Source: an uncultured Alphaproteobacteria bacterium (GTDB lineage Bacteria > Pseudomonadota > Alphaproteobacteria > Micropepsales > Micropepsaceae). From it: 64,000 nt of DNA. Shown here piece after piece: positions 42,007 through 49,416 of the stretch. Positions within the stretch are counted from its first letter, which is position 1. Every line of letters begins with the position of its first letter. The DNA is taken from contig CADECX010000007.1 of NCBI GenBank assembly GCA_902825865.1, positions 11,638-75,637 on the forward strand, given 5' to 3'. A program made the translations under genes and the position numbers. The notes beneath the pieces were generated by a model that searched no databases, had not been told where the DNA came from, and saw nothing but the letters and a program-made list of their open reading frames with translations.

Positions 42007-42480
42007 ATGCTCTTTGTGCTGGAGACCGGCTTTCAGGACGGCGCGCCCCTGAGCCTGGCGCAATTCCAAACGCGCTTTCCCGACGACGCCGCCTGCCTGG
42101 AAGCCATGCTGCTGCGCGACTTCGGCGGCACCACCTTCCCCTGCCCGCGCTGCCGCGTCACGGCGCGGTTTCATGCCATGACCAAGCGGCGCGCCTATGC
42201 CTGCCAGGCCTGCGGCCATCACATCTATCCCTGCGCCGGCACGGTGCTGCACGGAACGCGCACGCCCCTGCCCCGCTGGTTCTTCGCCTTGCATCTGATG
42301 GCGGCTGAGCCCGCTTGCGCCGCGGCGGAGCTGGAGCGGCGCATCGGCTGCACCTACAAGACGGCGCTGCGCATGACGCGCGCCTTCCGCAAACTCAGCC
42401 TGGAAAAATCAGGCCCGCTGCCGCCTGCGCCGCAGCGCCGCCACGCCAACCAGGCCGGCGCCGAACAGCGACAGGCTTAG
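42007..42480 (+). CDS. IS1595-like zinc-ribbon protein without a transposase catalytic domain
   Basis: 157 residues. FQTRFPDDAACLEAML, FPCPRCRVTARF, YACQACGHHIYPCAGTVLH and LPRWFFALHLM match the N-terminal zinc-ribbon and helical region of IS1595-family transposases, including CxxC...CxxC. The DDE catalytic half is absent and no terminal repeats are seen. It is either a remnant or a domesticated DNA-binding protein. Its last 72 nt are antisense to the 3' end of the CHRD gene. Confidence 0.75.
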   Translation: MLFVLETGFQDGAPLSLAQFQTRFPDDAACLEAMLLRDFGGTTFPCPRCRVTARFHAMTKRRAYACQACGHHIYPCAGTVLHGTRTPLPRWFFALHLMAAEPACAAAELERRIGCTYKTALRMTRAFRKLSLEKSGPLPPAPQRRHANQAGAEQRQA

Positions 42481-42996
42481 CGGCTCGGGCACTTGCAGGA
42501 AGCCGCGAATTTCACCGGCGGTGAAATTCTGGCTGTGCACATTGAGATAGGCCGTTCCCGCCTGAAGGCCGTTATACAGCAGCGTCTCGGCCGCGGCGAT
42601 CGAGCCCGCGGCGGTGATGAAGCCGGCCCGGTAACTGCCGGCCAGGGTCATGTCGAAAATCTGGTCGTAGAAACCCGAGGTGCCTGTGGGAAAACCGGGA
42701 AAGGTCGGCGTGGTGGTGGCGACGCCGGCCGTCAGGGTTACGTCGAACGGCGTGGCGACGCAGCAATGAATATGCGCCGCGGTGGTGGGCGAGCTGAGGC
42801 CTTGGTAGCTCACAATCACGCGCATGGTATGCGCGGTGGGGTCGAAGAAGACATTGGCCCAGCCGCTGGCGGTGGAGGCGTTCGCGGGAAACTCATTGGC
42901 CCCGCTGAGACCGGTCTTGAAGAAGACCGGCACCGCCTGGGCGCTGGTGGCCGTCATAAGGACAAGGGCCGACACGGCGGCGGGGATCCTGAGCAT
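42409..42996 (-). CDS. CHRD-domain PEP-CTERM protein
   Basis: 195 residues from ATG 42996 (AGGGAG 7 nt upstream). After the signal peptide, LSGANEFPANASTASGWANV, AAHIHCC, and YLNVHSQNFTAGEIRGFL are the CHRD-domain blocks, known from chordin and bacterial surface proteins. The tail is VPEPLSLSLFGAG, a helix and RRRRQR. The 3' end overlaps the convergent IS1595-like gene by 72 nt. Driven by a sigma-54-type promoter that overlaps a CtrA-type box. Confidence 0.9.
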   Translation of the reverse strand: MLRIPAAVSALVLMTATSAQAVPVFFKTGLSGANEFPANASTASGWANVFFDPTAHTMRVIVSYQGLSSPTTAAHIHCCVATPFDVTLTAGVATTTPTFPGFPTGTSGFYDQIFDMTLAGSYRAGFITAAGSIAAAETLLYNGLQAGTAYLNVHSQNFTAGEIRGFLQVPEPLSLSLFGAGLVGVAALRRRRQRA

Positions 42997-43054
42997 CGAG
43001 AACTCCCTGATTGGTTTTTGCACGCAAACCGGCCCCTCTCACGGGGTCTGGGAT

Positions 43055-43070
43055 TTAACCATGCATTAAC
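43055..43070. promoter_or_regulatory. CtrA-type box overlapping the -12 of a sigma-54 promoter
   Basis: TTAACCATGCATTAAC matches both TTAACCAT and TTAA-N7-TTAAC. It overlaps the -12 half of the promoter at 43061-43077, so a bound regulator should interfere with it. Confidence 0.55.
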
Positions 43071-43077
43071 TGTACCA
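43061..43077 (-). promoter_or_regulatory. Sigma-54 (-24/-12) promoter of CHRD PEP-CTERM gene
   Basis: Minus strand TGGTAC-AGTTA-ATGCAT, GG-N10-GC spacing, predicted start near 43052. Confidence 0.62.
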
Positions 43078-43129
43078 GGGGGCTTTCGATAATGTTTTCA
43101 AGGACCGTCCAGCCGTCCGTATGCGGATT

Positions 43130-43146
43130 TGTCAATTCCGCTTACA
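43130..43146. promoter_or_regulatory. 17-bp dyad TGTAAG-N5-TTGACA, candidate enhancer site
   Basis: On the minus strand TGTAAGCGGAATTGACA, 53 bp upstream of the sigma-54 element. Same length and left arm (TGTAAGC) as the dyads at 29810 and 38967, with one arm mismatch. Confidence 0.58.
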
Positions 43147-43192
43147 GATGTAGGCATAAATTGGCCAACTGTAGGTGCCGCGCGGGCTTTGC

Positions 43193-43465
43193 TCAGGGCG
43201 CCGTGCTTGCCGTGGCGGAGGTCGTTGCCGGGGGTGTGGGGGTGGCCGGATCGCCGTCGTCCGCAACCGCCAGGGCGATGCCGATGCCTATGGCGGCGGC
43301 GCCCATCACCAGCAGCGGGGCGGCCGGGTCCTGATCCTGGGCCTTTTTGAGACCGGCGGGCTTGCCCGGCGCCAGCGCCGCGTCGGGCGCGGCAAAGGCC
43401 GGCACAGTGGGGGCAGCTGCTGCGATCACCAGGGACAAAAGCGGGGCAAGGGCAAGTTTGCGCAT
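43193..43465 (-). CDS. Small exported/membrane protein, PGxPAGxKxAQ family
   Basis: 90 residues from ATG 43465. Signal peptide (LVIAAAAPTVPAFAA), LAPGKPAGLKKAQDQD, a hydrophobic segment (MGAAAIGIGIALAVA), DDGDP, and a Pro/Thr/Ala tail (PTPPATTSATAS). Paralog of 8665-8910, with the same order of parts. Function unknown. Confidence 0.72.
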   Translation of the reverse strand: MRKLALAPLLSLVIAAAAPTVPAFAAPDAALAPGKPAGLKKAQDQDPAAPLLVMGAAAIGIGIALAVADDGDPATPTPPATTSATASTAP

Positions 43466-43605
43466 ACGGGCTCCTTCGGTTGGGGGTAAAGGGCCAACGT
43501 GAGGGGGCCGGTCGCGTTCCGGTTCCATCTCGCAATCGCGAAAGAATTAATCCCCATGCAATGCGCCGGAAAGACCGGAACTTGGAACCGGGTCGCGGGT
43601 CGCTG

Positions 43606-43800
43606 TTATTGCGCGATGCTGCTTTGCTCGAAGAAGGGATCTTCGCCTTCGTCGAACAGAAGTTCCGCGCGATGGGTTTTGAGATTGACGAGGATCGCGC
43701 CCTTGCGCGCCACGCGCAGCTGAAAGTCGGACACGCCGCTGGCATCGCCCACGCTTTGGGCTTGCCGGATATGAGAAGCGATTTGTTGCGTCAGACTCAT
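43606..43800 (-). CDS. Hypothetical protein, DFQxRxAxxGxxLxNLKTxRA family
   Basis: 64 residues from ATG 43800. MSLTQQIASHIRQAQSV, then DFQLRVARKGAILVNLKTH and an acidic end. Shares its central pattern with 38300-38557. Cytosolic. Function unknown. Confidence 0.6.
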   Translation of the reverse strand: MSLTQQIASHIRQAQSVGDASGVSDFQLRVARKGAILVNLKTHRAELLFDEGEDPFFEQSSIAQ

Positions 43801-43876
43801 GGCCGACCAAAAGTTAACGGCGGGTCTTGTCCTCCCGAGAGGGAGTCGTGTCAATGAGTCGTGAAACAGGCGGCAC

Positions 43877-43914
43877 AAAAAAAGAACCCCGCTGCATTCA
43901 TGCAACGGGGTTCT
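43877..43914 (-). terminator. Intrinsic terminator of the candidate RNA
   Basis: Minus strand AGAACCCCG...CGGGGTTCT with an inner GCAT/ATGC pair and TTTTTTT beyond. Confidence 0.88.
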
Positions 43915-44250
43915 GAAGCCAAAAGGCTTTCTCATCCAGTCCTGGGACCGGACGGTTGATGCGGACGAACGTCCGCGTTCACTGTCAACAATGTCTAGAA
44001 AGGCCAAACCGGCGCCTGGCGCCTGATGCTTGACCCTGGCTCGCGGCTAACGCGAGCCGCCCCGTATTTCGGGCGGAGTAACTTCCATGCGGAAACCTCC
44101 TTCTACAGATCCGCCGCTGTTTGTGCCCGCTTGGCGAAACCCGGTTCCTCGGTCACGTTTCCTGGTCCGTTACGGACCTCGAGCCTCTGCAAGCAGCAGG
44201 CCGATACGTCGAAAGAAGCGGTGCGTCGGAGCGAACTCCTTCACGGCAAC
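43877..44250 (-). ncRNA. Candidate structured RNA (promoter-to-terminator unit without a long ORF)
   Basis: A strong promoter and a strong terminator on the minus strand bound about 374 nt with no protein-like frame. Several hairpins are visible in the RNA sense: GGTCCG-TAA-CGGACC, GGCTCGCG...CGCGAGCC, and GCGGACG-TTCGTCCGC. One ribosome-binding site (GGAGG at about 44094) precedes a 13-codon ORF (MEVTPPEIRGGSR), which could be a leader peptide. It matches no RNA family I can recall; tmRNA, 6S, 4.5S and RNase P were considered and do not fit. Confidence 0.4.
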
Positions 44251-44256
44251 AGGTAA

Positions 44257-44285
44257 ATCATCCTCCCGCCCGCCGCCCAAGTCAA
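44257..44285 (-). promoter_or_regulatory. Sigma-70-type promoter of the candidate RNA
   Basis: Minus strand TTGACT (44285-44280), 17-bp spacer, GATGAT (44262-44257). Predicted start near 44250. Confidence 0.6.
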
Positions 44286-44412
44286 CAGCGCTGAAACGCC
44301 GGGAAAACAAGGATTTCCTGCGAAACAATCGTGCTGCGATTCCATCGCATCGCGGCAGCCGATTCAAAAAACCGCGCCGGCCGCTGCCATGAATTTAAAT
44401 TCTTCTCAGGCC

Positions 44413-44574
44413 TCACGCATGCGCCGTGCCCAGCGCGCCCAGCAGATACAGAACCAGGATCACGATCAGAATGGTGCCGACGATGCCGCTGCCGCCGGCC
44501 GCGCCAAAACGCGAATAGCCGAAGCCGCCGCCGGCCAGGAGAAGAACCAGGAGAACGATCAGAAGCAGAGACAT
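44413..44574 (-). CDS. DUF3309-like small membrane protein
   Basis: 53 residues. MSLLLIVLLVLLLAGGGFGY, a glycine turn, then IVGTILIVILVLYLLGAL: two hydrophobic segments, the layout of DUF3309 mini-proteins. ATG 44574 has GAGGAGG 5 nt upstream. Inner membrane. Function unknown. Confidence 0.72.
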   Translation of the reverse strand: MSLLLIVLLVLLLAGGGFGYSRFGAAGGSGIVGTILIVILVLYLLGALGTAHA

Positions 44575-44626
44575 GAGACCTCCTCAAAATCAAAAAGGCC
44601 CCATCAACACGCTTGGTTATAAACCG

Positions 44627-45181
44627 TCAGCCCGGCAAAAGTTCCCGCTGGCCGCCGCACAGAAGCGCCGCGAAACGCGCAAAGCCGTAACGCGCGCCTG
44701 CTTCCAGCGCCGCGATGTCGCCGCAGCTTTCCAGCGCGGCGCAGAGCATTTTCCAATGAAGCGCGTCATCCGCCGTCCCCTGAAAGAAGCCGCGCCCGCG
44801 CGCATCTGGCAGCAGCGCATCCAGCTGCCGGAAAATCACCTTGCCGCCCAGGGTCGAGCCCTGCACCGTATAAAGAAGACCGGCGCAGAAAGCCCTCTCA
44901 CCCGGCTCTTCCGCCACGGCCGGCGGCGCGGCCAGACCCAGATGCGCCAGATCACCCGCGAGCGCCACAATGCGCGCGGCATGGGCCTTGCCCAACATAT
45001 CGGCGCCCAGCGCCGCCGCGCCCGCCATGCACATGTCAAGCATCGCGGCGTGGAAGCGATAAAGCCCCAAAAGCGTCTGGCCATATCCGGCGAGCGTTTC
45101 GCGCCCGTCCGCGATGGCGGCAAAGGGCGCCGCGCGGTGTAGCGCCTGGTGGACGTCATCCGTCGCGGCGCGCAACTGCAT
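44627..45181 (-). CDS. bphO: Heme oxygenase (biliverdin-producing)
   Basis: 184 residues from ATG 45181. LRAATDDVHQALHRAAPFA carries the proximal His region; GLLYTVQGSTLGGKVIFRQL is the conserved distal-helix glycine segment of bacterial heme oxygenases. It cleaves heme to biliverdin, the chromophore of the bacteriophytochrome encoded just upstream on the same strand. The frame stays open upstream, but that part contains a repeat hairpin and is unlikely to be coding. Confidence 0.86.
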   Translation of the reverse strand: MQLRAATDDVHQALHRAAPFAAIADGRETLAGYGQTLLGLYRFHAAMLDMCMAGAAALGADMLGKAHAARIVALAGDLAHLGLAAPPAVAEEPGERAFCAGLLYTVQGSTLGGKVIFRQLDALLPDARGRGFFQGTADDALHWKMLCAALESCGDIAALEAGARYGFARFAALLCGGQRELLPG

Positions 45182-45213
45182 CCTTACCGATGGTCGTGCC
45201 AAGCACAGCCCCG

Positions 45214-45249
45214 CCTCCCCCTCTGCGCGAAGCGCACCAGAGGGGGAGG
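45214..45249. repeat. Strong hairpin between bphP and bphO
   Basis: CCTCCCCCTCTG and CAGAGGGGGAGG, 12-bp perfect arms around a 12-nt loop. Could attenuate transcription between the two genes or be a dispersed repeat. Confidence 0.7.
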
Positions 45250-45330
45250 TGGTTTCAGCGAGCGAGGGTAGCGGAGCGACCGAGTGGGTGAGGTTGGCGG
45301 CCAAGCCAACCGAACGAAATCCGGAGGGGG

Positions 45331-47883
45331 TCATTGAATACCCAGTTCCGCTACCGCTTTCGCGATCTCATTCAAGCCATAGGGTTTCTTGATCACCGGC
45401 ACACCGGAATGATCCTTGAGGAAGATGCTCCCGTCGCCATAACCGGTGGCGAAGATGAAATGCACCTTGCGCGCGGCAAGCGCGTCCGCCACCGCCACGC
45501 TGTTCTCCGTCCCCAGATTGACGTCCAGCAGGCCCAGGTCGAAGGGCGCGCTTTCCAGCAGGCGCAGGGCGCGATCGACGCCGGTAGCGGTGATAACGCT
45601 GCTCGCGCCCAGGTCCTTGAGCACATCCTCAGCGTCCAACGCGATAATCATGCTGTCTTCGACCAACAGCACGCGCTTGCCCTTGAGCGGCGTGGCGACG
45701 GCAACGGGCTTGGGCTGCAGGGTTTCGCTGGCGCCTGCGTCCGGCGCCTGGCCAGCGACATGGCGTGCCGGGATCACAAAACGGGCATGAAAGCCTTCCA
45801 GCCGGTATTCGATGGTGGCGTCGCCGCCCAGGTCGAACGGCACCGATTGCTCGATGATGGTGGAGCCGAAGCCACGCCTGGTGGGCGCCACCACCACCGG
45901 GCCGCCCGCCTCGCTCCATTCCAGGATCAGATTGCCGTTCGCCGCCACCTCCCATTTCACCTTGACCGCGCCATTGTCGGACAGCGCGCCGTATTTGGCG
46001 GCATTGGTCACCATCTCGTGGATCACCAGCGCCAGGCTGGTGAAGGCTGAAGGCTGGATCAGCGTGTTGGGGCCGTCTACCGCGACCCGGCTGCGCTTCT
46101 CGCCCAGATAGGCGCCGGCCTCGGTCTCGATCAATTCGCGCAACGAAGCGGGACCCCAGCGGTCGGCGGTGATCTGGTCATGCGCGCGCGCCATGGCGCG
46201 GATACGGTCGTCCAGGGTGGCGATGAAATCCTCCACCGACACGGCGCGGGTCTGGCGCGATTGGGAGATCAACCCCCGGATCAAGGCCAGGATATTGCGC
46301 ACCCGGTGGTTCAGTTCGGCGATCAAAAGCTCCTGGCGCTCATGGGCGCGGATGCGCTCTTTTTCGGCGGCGTCCGACAGCCGCATCAGCACTTCCAGCA
46401 TGCCGCTGCGCAGGCTTTCGGCGATGCGCCGTTCAGCCAAGGTGAAAGGCAGGGATTGGCCTTTCACCAGTTCGGACCACAATTCAAAACTCTTGCGCGG
46501 GGTCAGCCGGTCGCCATGTGGTCCGAGCTCCACCGATTTTTCCGGATTGCCCGCCCAGCGCACCGACCTCATTTGCTCGCTGCGGAACAGCACCACATAG
46601 TCTCCCGGCGTGCGCGACAAGGGAATGGCGATCAGGCCCGCGGCGCGGTCGGCATAGGAAGCGGCTTCCGGCAAAAGCGATTGCAACGAATTGATGGCGA
46701 AGACATCGCCGCCGGTCACCCCGTTCAGTTTCTCCACGATGGCGCCGAAAGCCTGGTGATCGGGCGTCAGCCCCGCCAGAGACACCGCGCCGTCCAGCCA
46801 CACGCCGACGCCGTCGGCGGGGATGGTGTCGAACACCATGTCGCCGATCCAGGCCGGATTCTCCAACAGCTTCTCGTCCTGCGCCACCGTGGCCATCAGG
46901 CGGTCGGACAGGGCCCGCGCCCTTGTCTCATACTCCGACGCCTCATGGCGCTCGCGGCTTTCCAGCATCAGCGAGAACATCTGGCCGAACAGTTCGGCGG
47001 CGGTGCGGTAGGCGAAGCTGGGCAGGCGGGGCGCATAGTGATGGCAGGCAAACAGGCCCCACAGCTTGCCGTTGACGATGATGGAAATGGAAAGCGACGC
47101 CGCCACCCCCATATTCTTGAGATACTCGATATGGATGGGCGAAACCGCGCGCAGCACCGACAGGGATTGGTCCAGCGCCTGGCCCTTTTCATCCACCGCG
47201 TGGGCAATCGGCACCGGCACCGCATTCACATCCTCGATCACCCGGAAGATGTTGCGCAGATAAAGCCTGCGCGCCTGGGCGGGAATGTCGCTGGCGGGAT
47301 AATGCAAGCCCAGAAAGGAGTCGGTGCCCGGCTTGAGGCTCTCGGCCACCACTTCGCCCGAGCCCTGCTCGTCGAAACGATAAACCATCACCCGGTCGAA
47401 CCCGGTCAGGGCGCGCACCTGGCGCGCGCCTTCGCGGAAATAAGCTGTCATGCCCTCGCTTTGGTTCAGCCGCGCCACCATGGCGCGCACCATGGCGCTG
47501 GCCTCTATCTCTTCCTGGGCCGAAGGCTCGGCCTCTATCACCACCTGGCCGCCGGAGAAATGCAGCGCCAGATCGAACAGCGGCCCCCCTTCTATCAGCG
47601 CGATATAGAACAGCCGCTCCACCGCATCGGGCCCGCGCAGCAGGGTGATGCGGTTGCGGATACTGTGCACCGCCTTTTCGCTGAACAGCTCCAGCAACGG
47701 CTGGCCGATGGCCTCGCCCGGCGCAACGCCGATGAACTGGTCCAGATTGATGCTGGCGCGCGTGACATGCCAGTCGGCGCCGACCGTGATCAAAAAACCG
47801 AAGGGCTGGATATTGCCCAGCACATGAATCGGCTCGCGGTCGCAGTTGGTGAGGTCGACCTTGAAAGCGCTGCTGTCGGTCAT
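45331..47883 (-). CDS. bphP: Bacteriophytochrome: PAS-GAF-PHY, HWE histidine kinase, receiver
   Basis: 850 residues. Chromophore Cys14 lies in LTNCDREPIHVLG. The GAF core has LHYPASDIPAQARRLY, and the PHY tongue has RWAGNPEKS and PRKSF. An HWE/HisKA_2 kinase follows (AELNHRVRNILALI, LEWSEAGG), and a C-terminal receiver with phospho-Asp in LLDVNLG. A hybrid red/far-red photosensor in the cytosol. ATG 47883 is chosen to place the Cys at the usual position. It is cotranscribed with bphO downstream. Confidence 0.95.
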   Translation of the reverse strand: MTDSSAFKVDLTNCDREPIHVLGNIQPFGFLITVGADWHVTRASINLDQFIGVAPGEAIGQPLLELFSEKAVHSIRNRITLLRGPDAVERLFYIALIEGGPLFDLALHFSGGQVVIEAEPSAQEEIEASAMVRAMVARLNQSEGMTAYFREGARQVRALTGFDRVMVYRFDEQGSGEVVAESLKPGTDSFLGLHYPASDIPAQARRLYLRNIFRVIEDVNAVPVPIAHAVDEKGQALDQSLSVLRAVSPIHIEYLKNMGVAASLSISIIVNGKLWGLFACHHYAPRLPSFAYRTAAELFGQMFSLMLESRERHEASEYETRARALSDRLMATVAQDEKLLENPAWIGDMVFDTIPADGVGVWLDGAVSLAGLTPDHQAFGAIVEKLNGVTGGDVFAINSLQSLLPEAASYADRAAGLIAIPLSRTPGDYVVLFRSEQMRSVRWAGNPEKSVELGPHGDRLTPRKSFELWSELVKGQSLPFTLAERRIAESLRSGMLEVLMRLSDAAEKERIRAHERQELLIAELNHRVRNILALIRGLISQSRQTRAVSVEDFIATLDDRIRAMARAHDQITADRWGPASLRELIETEAGAYLGEKRSRVAVDGPNTLIQPSAFTSLALVIHEMVTNAAKYGALSDNGAVKVKWEVAANGNLILEWSEAGGPVVVAPTRRGFGSTIIEQSVPFDLGGDATIEYRLEGFHARFVIPARHVAGQAPDAGASETLQPKPVAVATPLKGKRVLLVEDSMIIALDAEDVLKDLGASSVITATGVDRALRLLESAPFDLGLLDVNLGTENSVAVADALAARKVHFIFATGYGDGSIFLKDHSGVPVIKKPYGLNEIAKAVAELGIQ

Positions 47884-48097
47884 GCCGCCTGTGTTGACTG
47901 GGGAAACAACCCTCTTAACAGGCTGAAGCGATGGCGCAATCCACAACAGGCATCAAACGGGCTGACCGTACCAATTTTGCATCGCAAGGCGCGAAACTCT
48001 GCGACAAACCACAGCCGGTTACGCCTTTTGAGTAAGCAAAATCCGCCTCATTTGTTACGATCTGCCATCGATAATCAGGGGCAATCAGGGGGTCCTC

Positions 48098-49384
48098 ATG
48101 AAAGCGCTTTTGGTTCTGGCCATCACCGCCGCGACGGCGATTCCGGCATACGCCGCCGACTATGCCGGGCGCTGGGAAATATCGGGCCGCCAGTTCGGCA
48201 ACGTTCCCTCATTCCATCCCATCACCGATGGGCGGCTGGTGATCAGCGGCGGCGGCGGTACCTACACCGGCACCTATAACGCGCTGCGCTTTTCCGGCAG
48301 CGAACAAAAGGACGGGCTGCATCTGGATTGCACCAGTGACGGCAAGCCCTGCGGGACGCTGGTCCTGAACGAGGCCAAGGGCAAGTTGACCGGCAGCGCC
48401 ATCATGAGCGGCGAACGCATCGACATTACCGGCCAGCGCCCCGCCGCCAAACCGCCCCAAGCCACGGCGCATGAATTTGTCCCCAAGCGTTTTCACACCA
48501 ACTTCTCCGGCGACACCCCGCCTGCCCTGCGCATCTTTCCCGGCGACAGCGTGCACACCGAAACCGTCGACAATCGCGGTTATGACGGCAAGAACGTCCA
48601 GCGTTCGACGCGCGGCAATCCCTTGACCGGGCCCTTCTATGTTGAAGGCGCCATGCCGGGCGACACGCTGGTGGTGCATTTGAAGCGCGTGCGCCTCAAC
48701 CGCGATTACGCCCTCCAGGCCAGCTCCATCGCCGGCAATGCCTTCAATCCCGGTTATCTGCGCAACGAAGTGAAAGGCGACGGGGTGCCCAATACCTGGA
48801 AGCTGGATGCGACAAGCAATCTGGGGAGCCTGGCCAACCCGGGCGAACGGCTGCGCGATTATAAAGTGCCGCTGATGCCGATGCTCGGCTGTGTGGGTGT
48901 CGCCCCGCCGCGCCGGCAAGCCATCGCCAGCTCCAATCTCGGTCCCTGGGGCGGCAATCTGGACAGCCAGTCGGTGCGCGAAGGCACCACCGTCTATCTG
49001 CCCGTGTTCCAGCCCGGCGCACTCTTATATATAGGCGACACCCACGCCCAACAGGGCGATGGGGAACTTCCCGGCCAGGCGATGGAAACCAGCATGGACG
49101 TCACATTCAGTGTAGAAGTGATCGAGGGCAAGAATCTGGGCCAGACCTGGATCGATACCGGGGAAGAAATCGGCGTCATGGGCGTGGGCGGCAGCCTGGA
49201 TGAATCCCTGCGCGTCGCCACCACCGGCATGGCGCTGTGGCTGAACGACCGTTATGGGCTGAACCAGGGCGAGATCGCGGCGGTGCTGGGTACCGCCATG
49301 CGCTATGAAATCGCCGAAGTGGTCGATCCCCAGATCAACATCGTCGCAAAAATACGCAAGGACATGCTGGCGAAGATTCGCTAA
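48098..49384 (+). CDS. Exported acetamidase/formamidase family protein
   Basis: 428 residues. A signal peptide (AITAATAIPAYAA) and an extra N-terminal beta domain of about 100 residues precede the FmdA/AmdA fold (RIFPGDSVHTETVDNRGYD, PLTGPFYVEGAMPGDTLVVHL, PMLGCVGVAPP, NLGPWGGNLD, GDTHAQQGDGEL). It probably hydrolyses short amides in the periplasm. GGGGG precedes the start. Divergent from bphP by 214 bp, 32 nt before a PQQ dehydrogenase. Confidence 0.9.
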   Translation: MKALLVLAITAATAIPAYAADYAGRWEISGRQFGNVPSFHPITDGRLVISGGGGTYTGTYNALRFSGSEQKDGLHLDCTSDGKPCGTLVLNEAKGKLTGSAIMSGERIDITGQRPAAKPPQATAHEFVPKRFHTNFSGDTPPALRIFPGDSVHTETVDNRGYDGKNVQRSTRGNPLTGPFYVEGAMPGDTLVVHLKRVRLNRDYALQASSIAGNAFNPGYLRNEVKGDGVPNTWKLDATSNLGSLANPGERLRDYKVPLMPMLGCVGVAPPRRQAIASSNLGPWGGNLDSQSVREGTTVYLPVFQPGALLYIGDTHAQQGDGELPGQAMETSMDVTFSVEVIEGKNLGQTWIDTGEEIGVMGVGGSLDESLRVATTGMALWLNDRYGLNQGEIAAVLGTAMRYEIAEVVDPQINIVAKIRKDMLAKIR

Positions 49385-49416
49385 ATCGGTCTCTAGATAA
49401 CAATAAACGAGGAAAC

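Noticed and set aside
35419-42480. Prophage remnant suggested by Lar-like and IS1595-like genes
   Set aside because: No structural, lysis or replication gene; the two are 6 kb apart among ordinary chromosomal genes.
43877-44250. tmRNA, 6S, 4.5S or RNase P identity for the candidate RNA
   Set aside because: No tag ORF with CCA and T-arm, no SRP or RNase P conserved cores found; length and fold did not match.
46180-48279. 699-codon plus-strand frame opposite bphP
   Set aside because: Antisense shadow; no domain, and it runs into the next gene's start in another frame.
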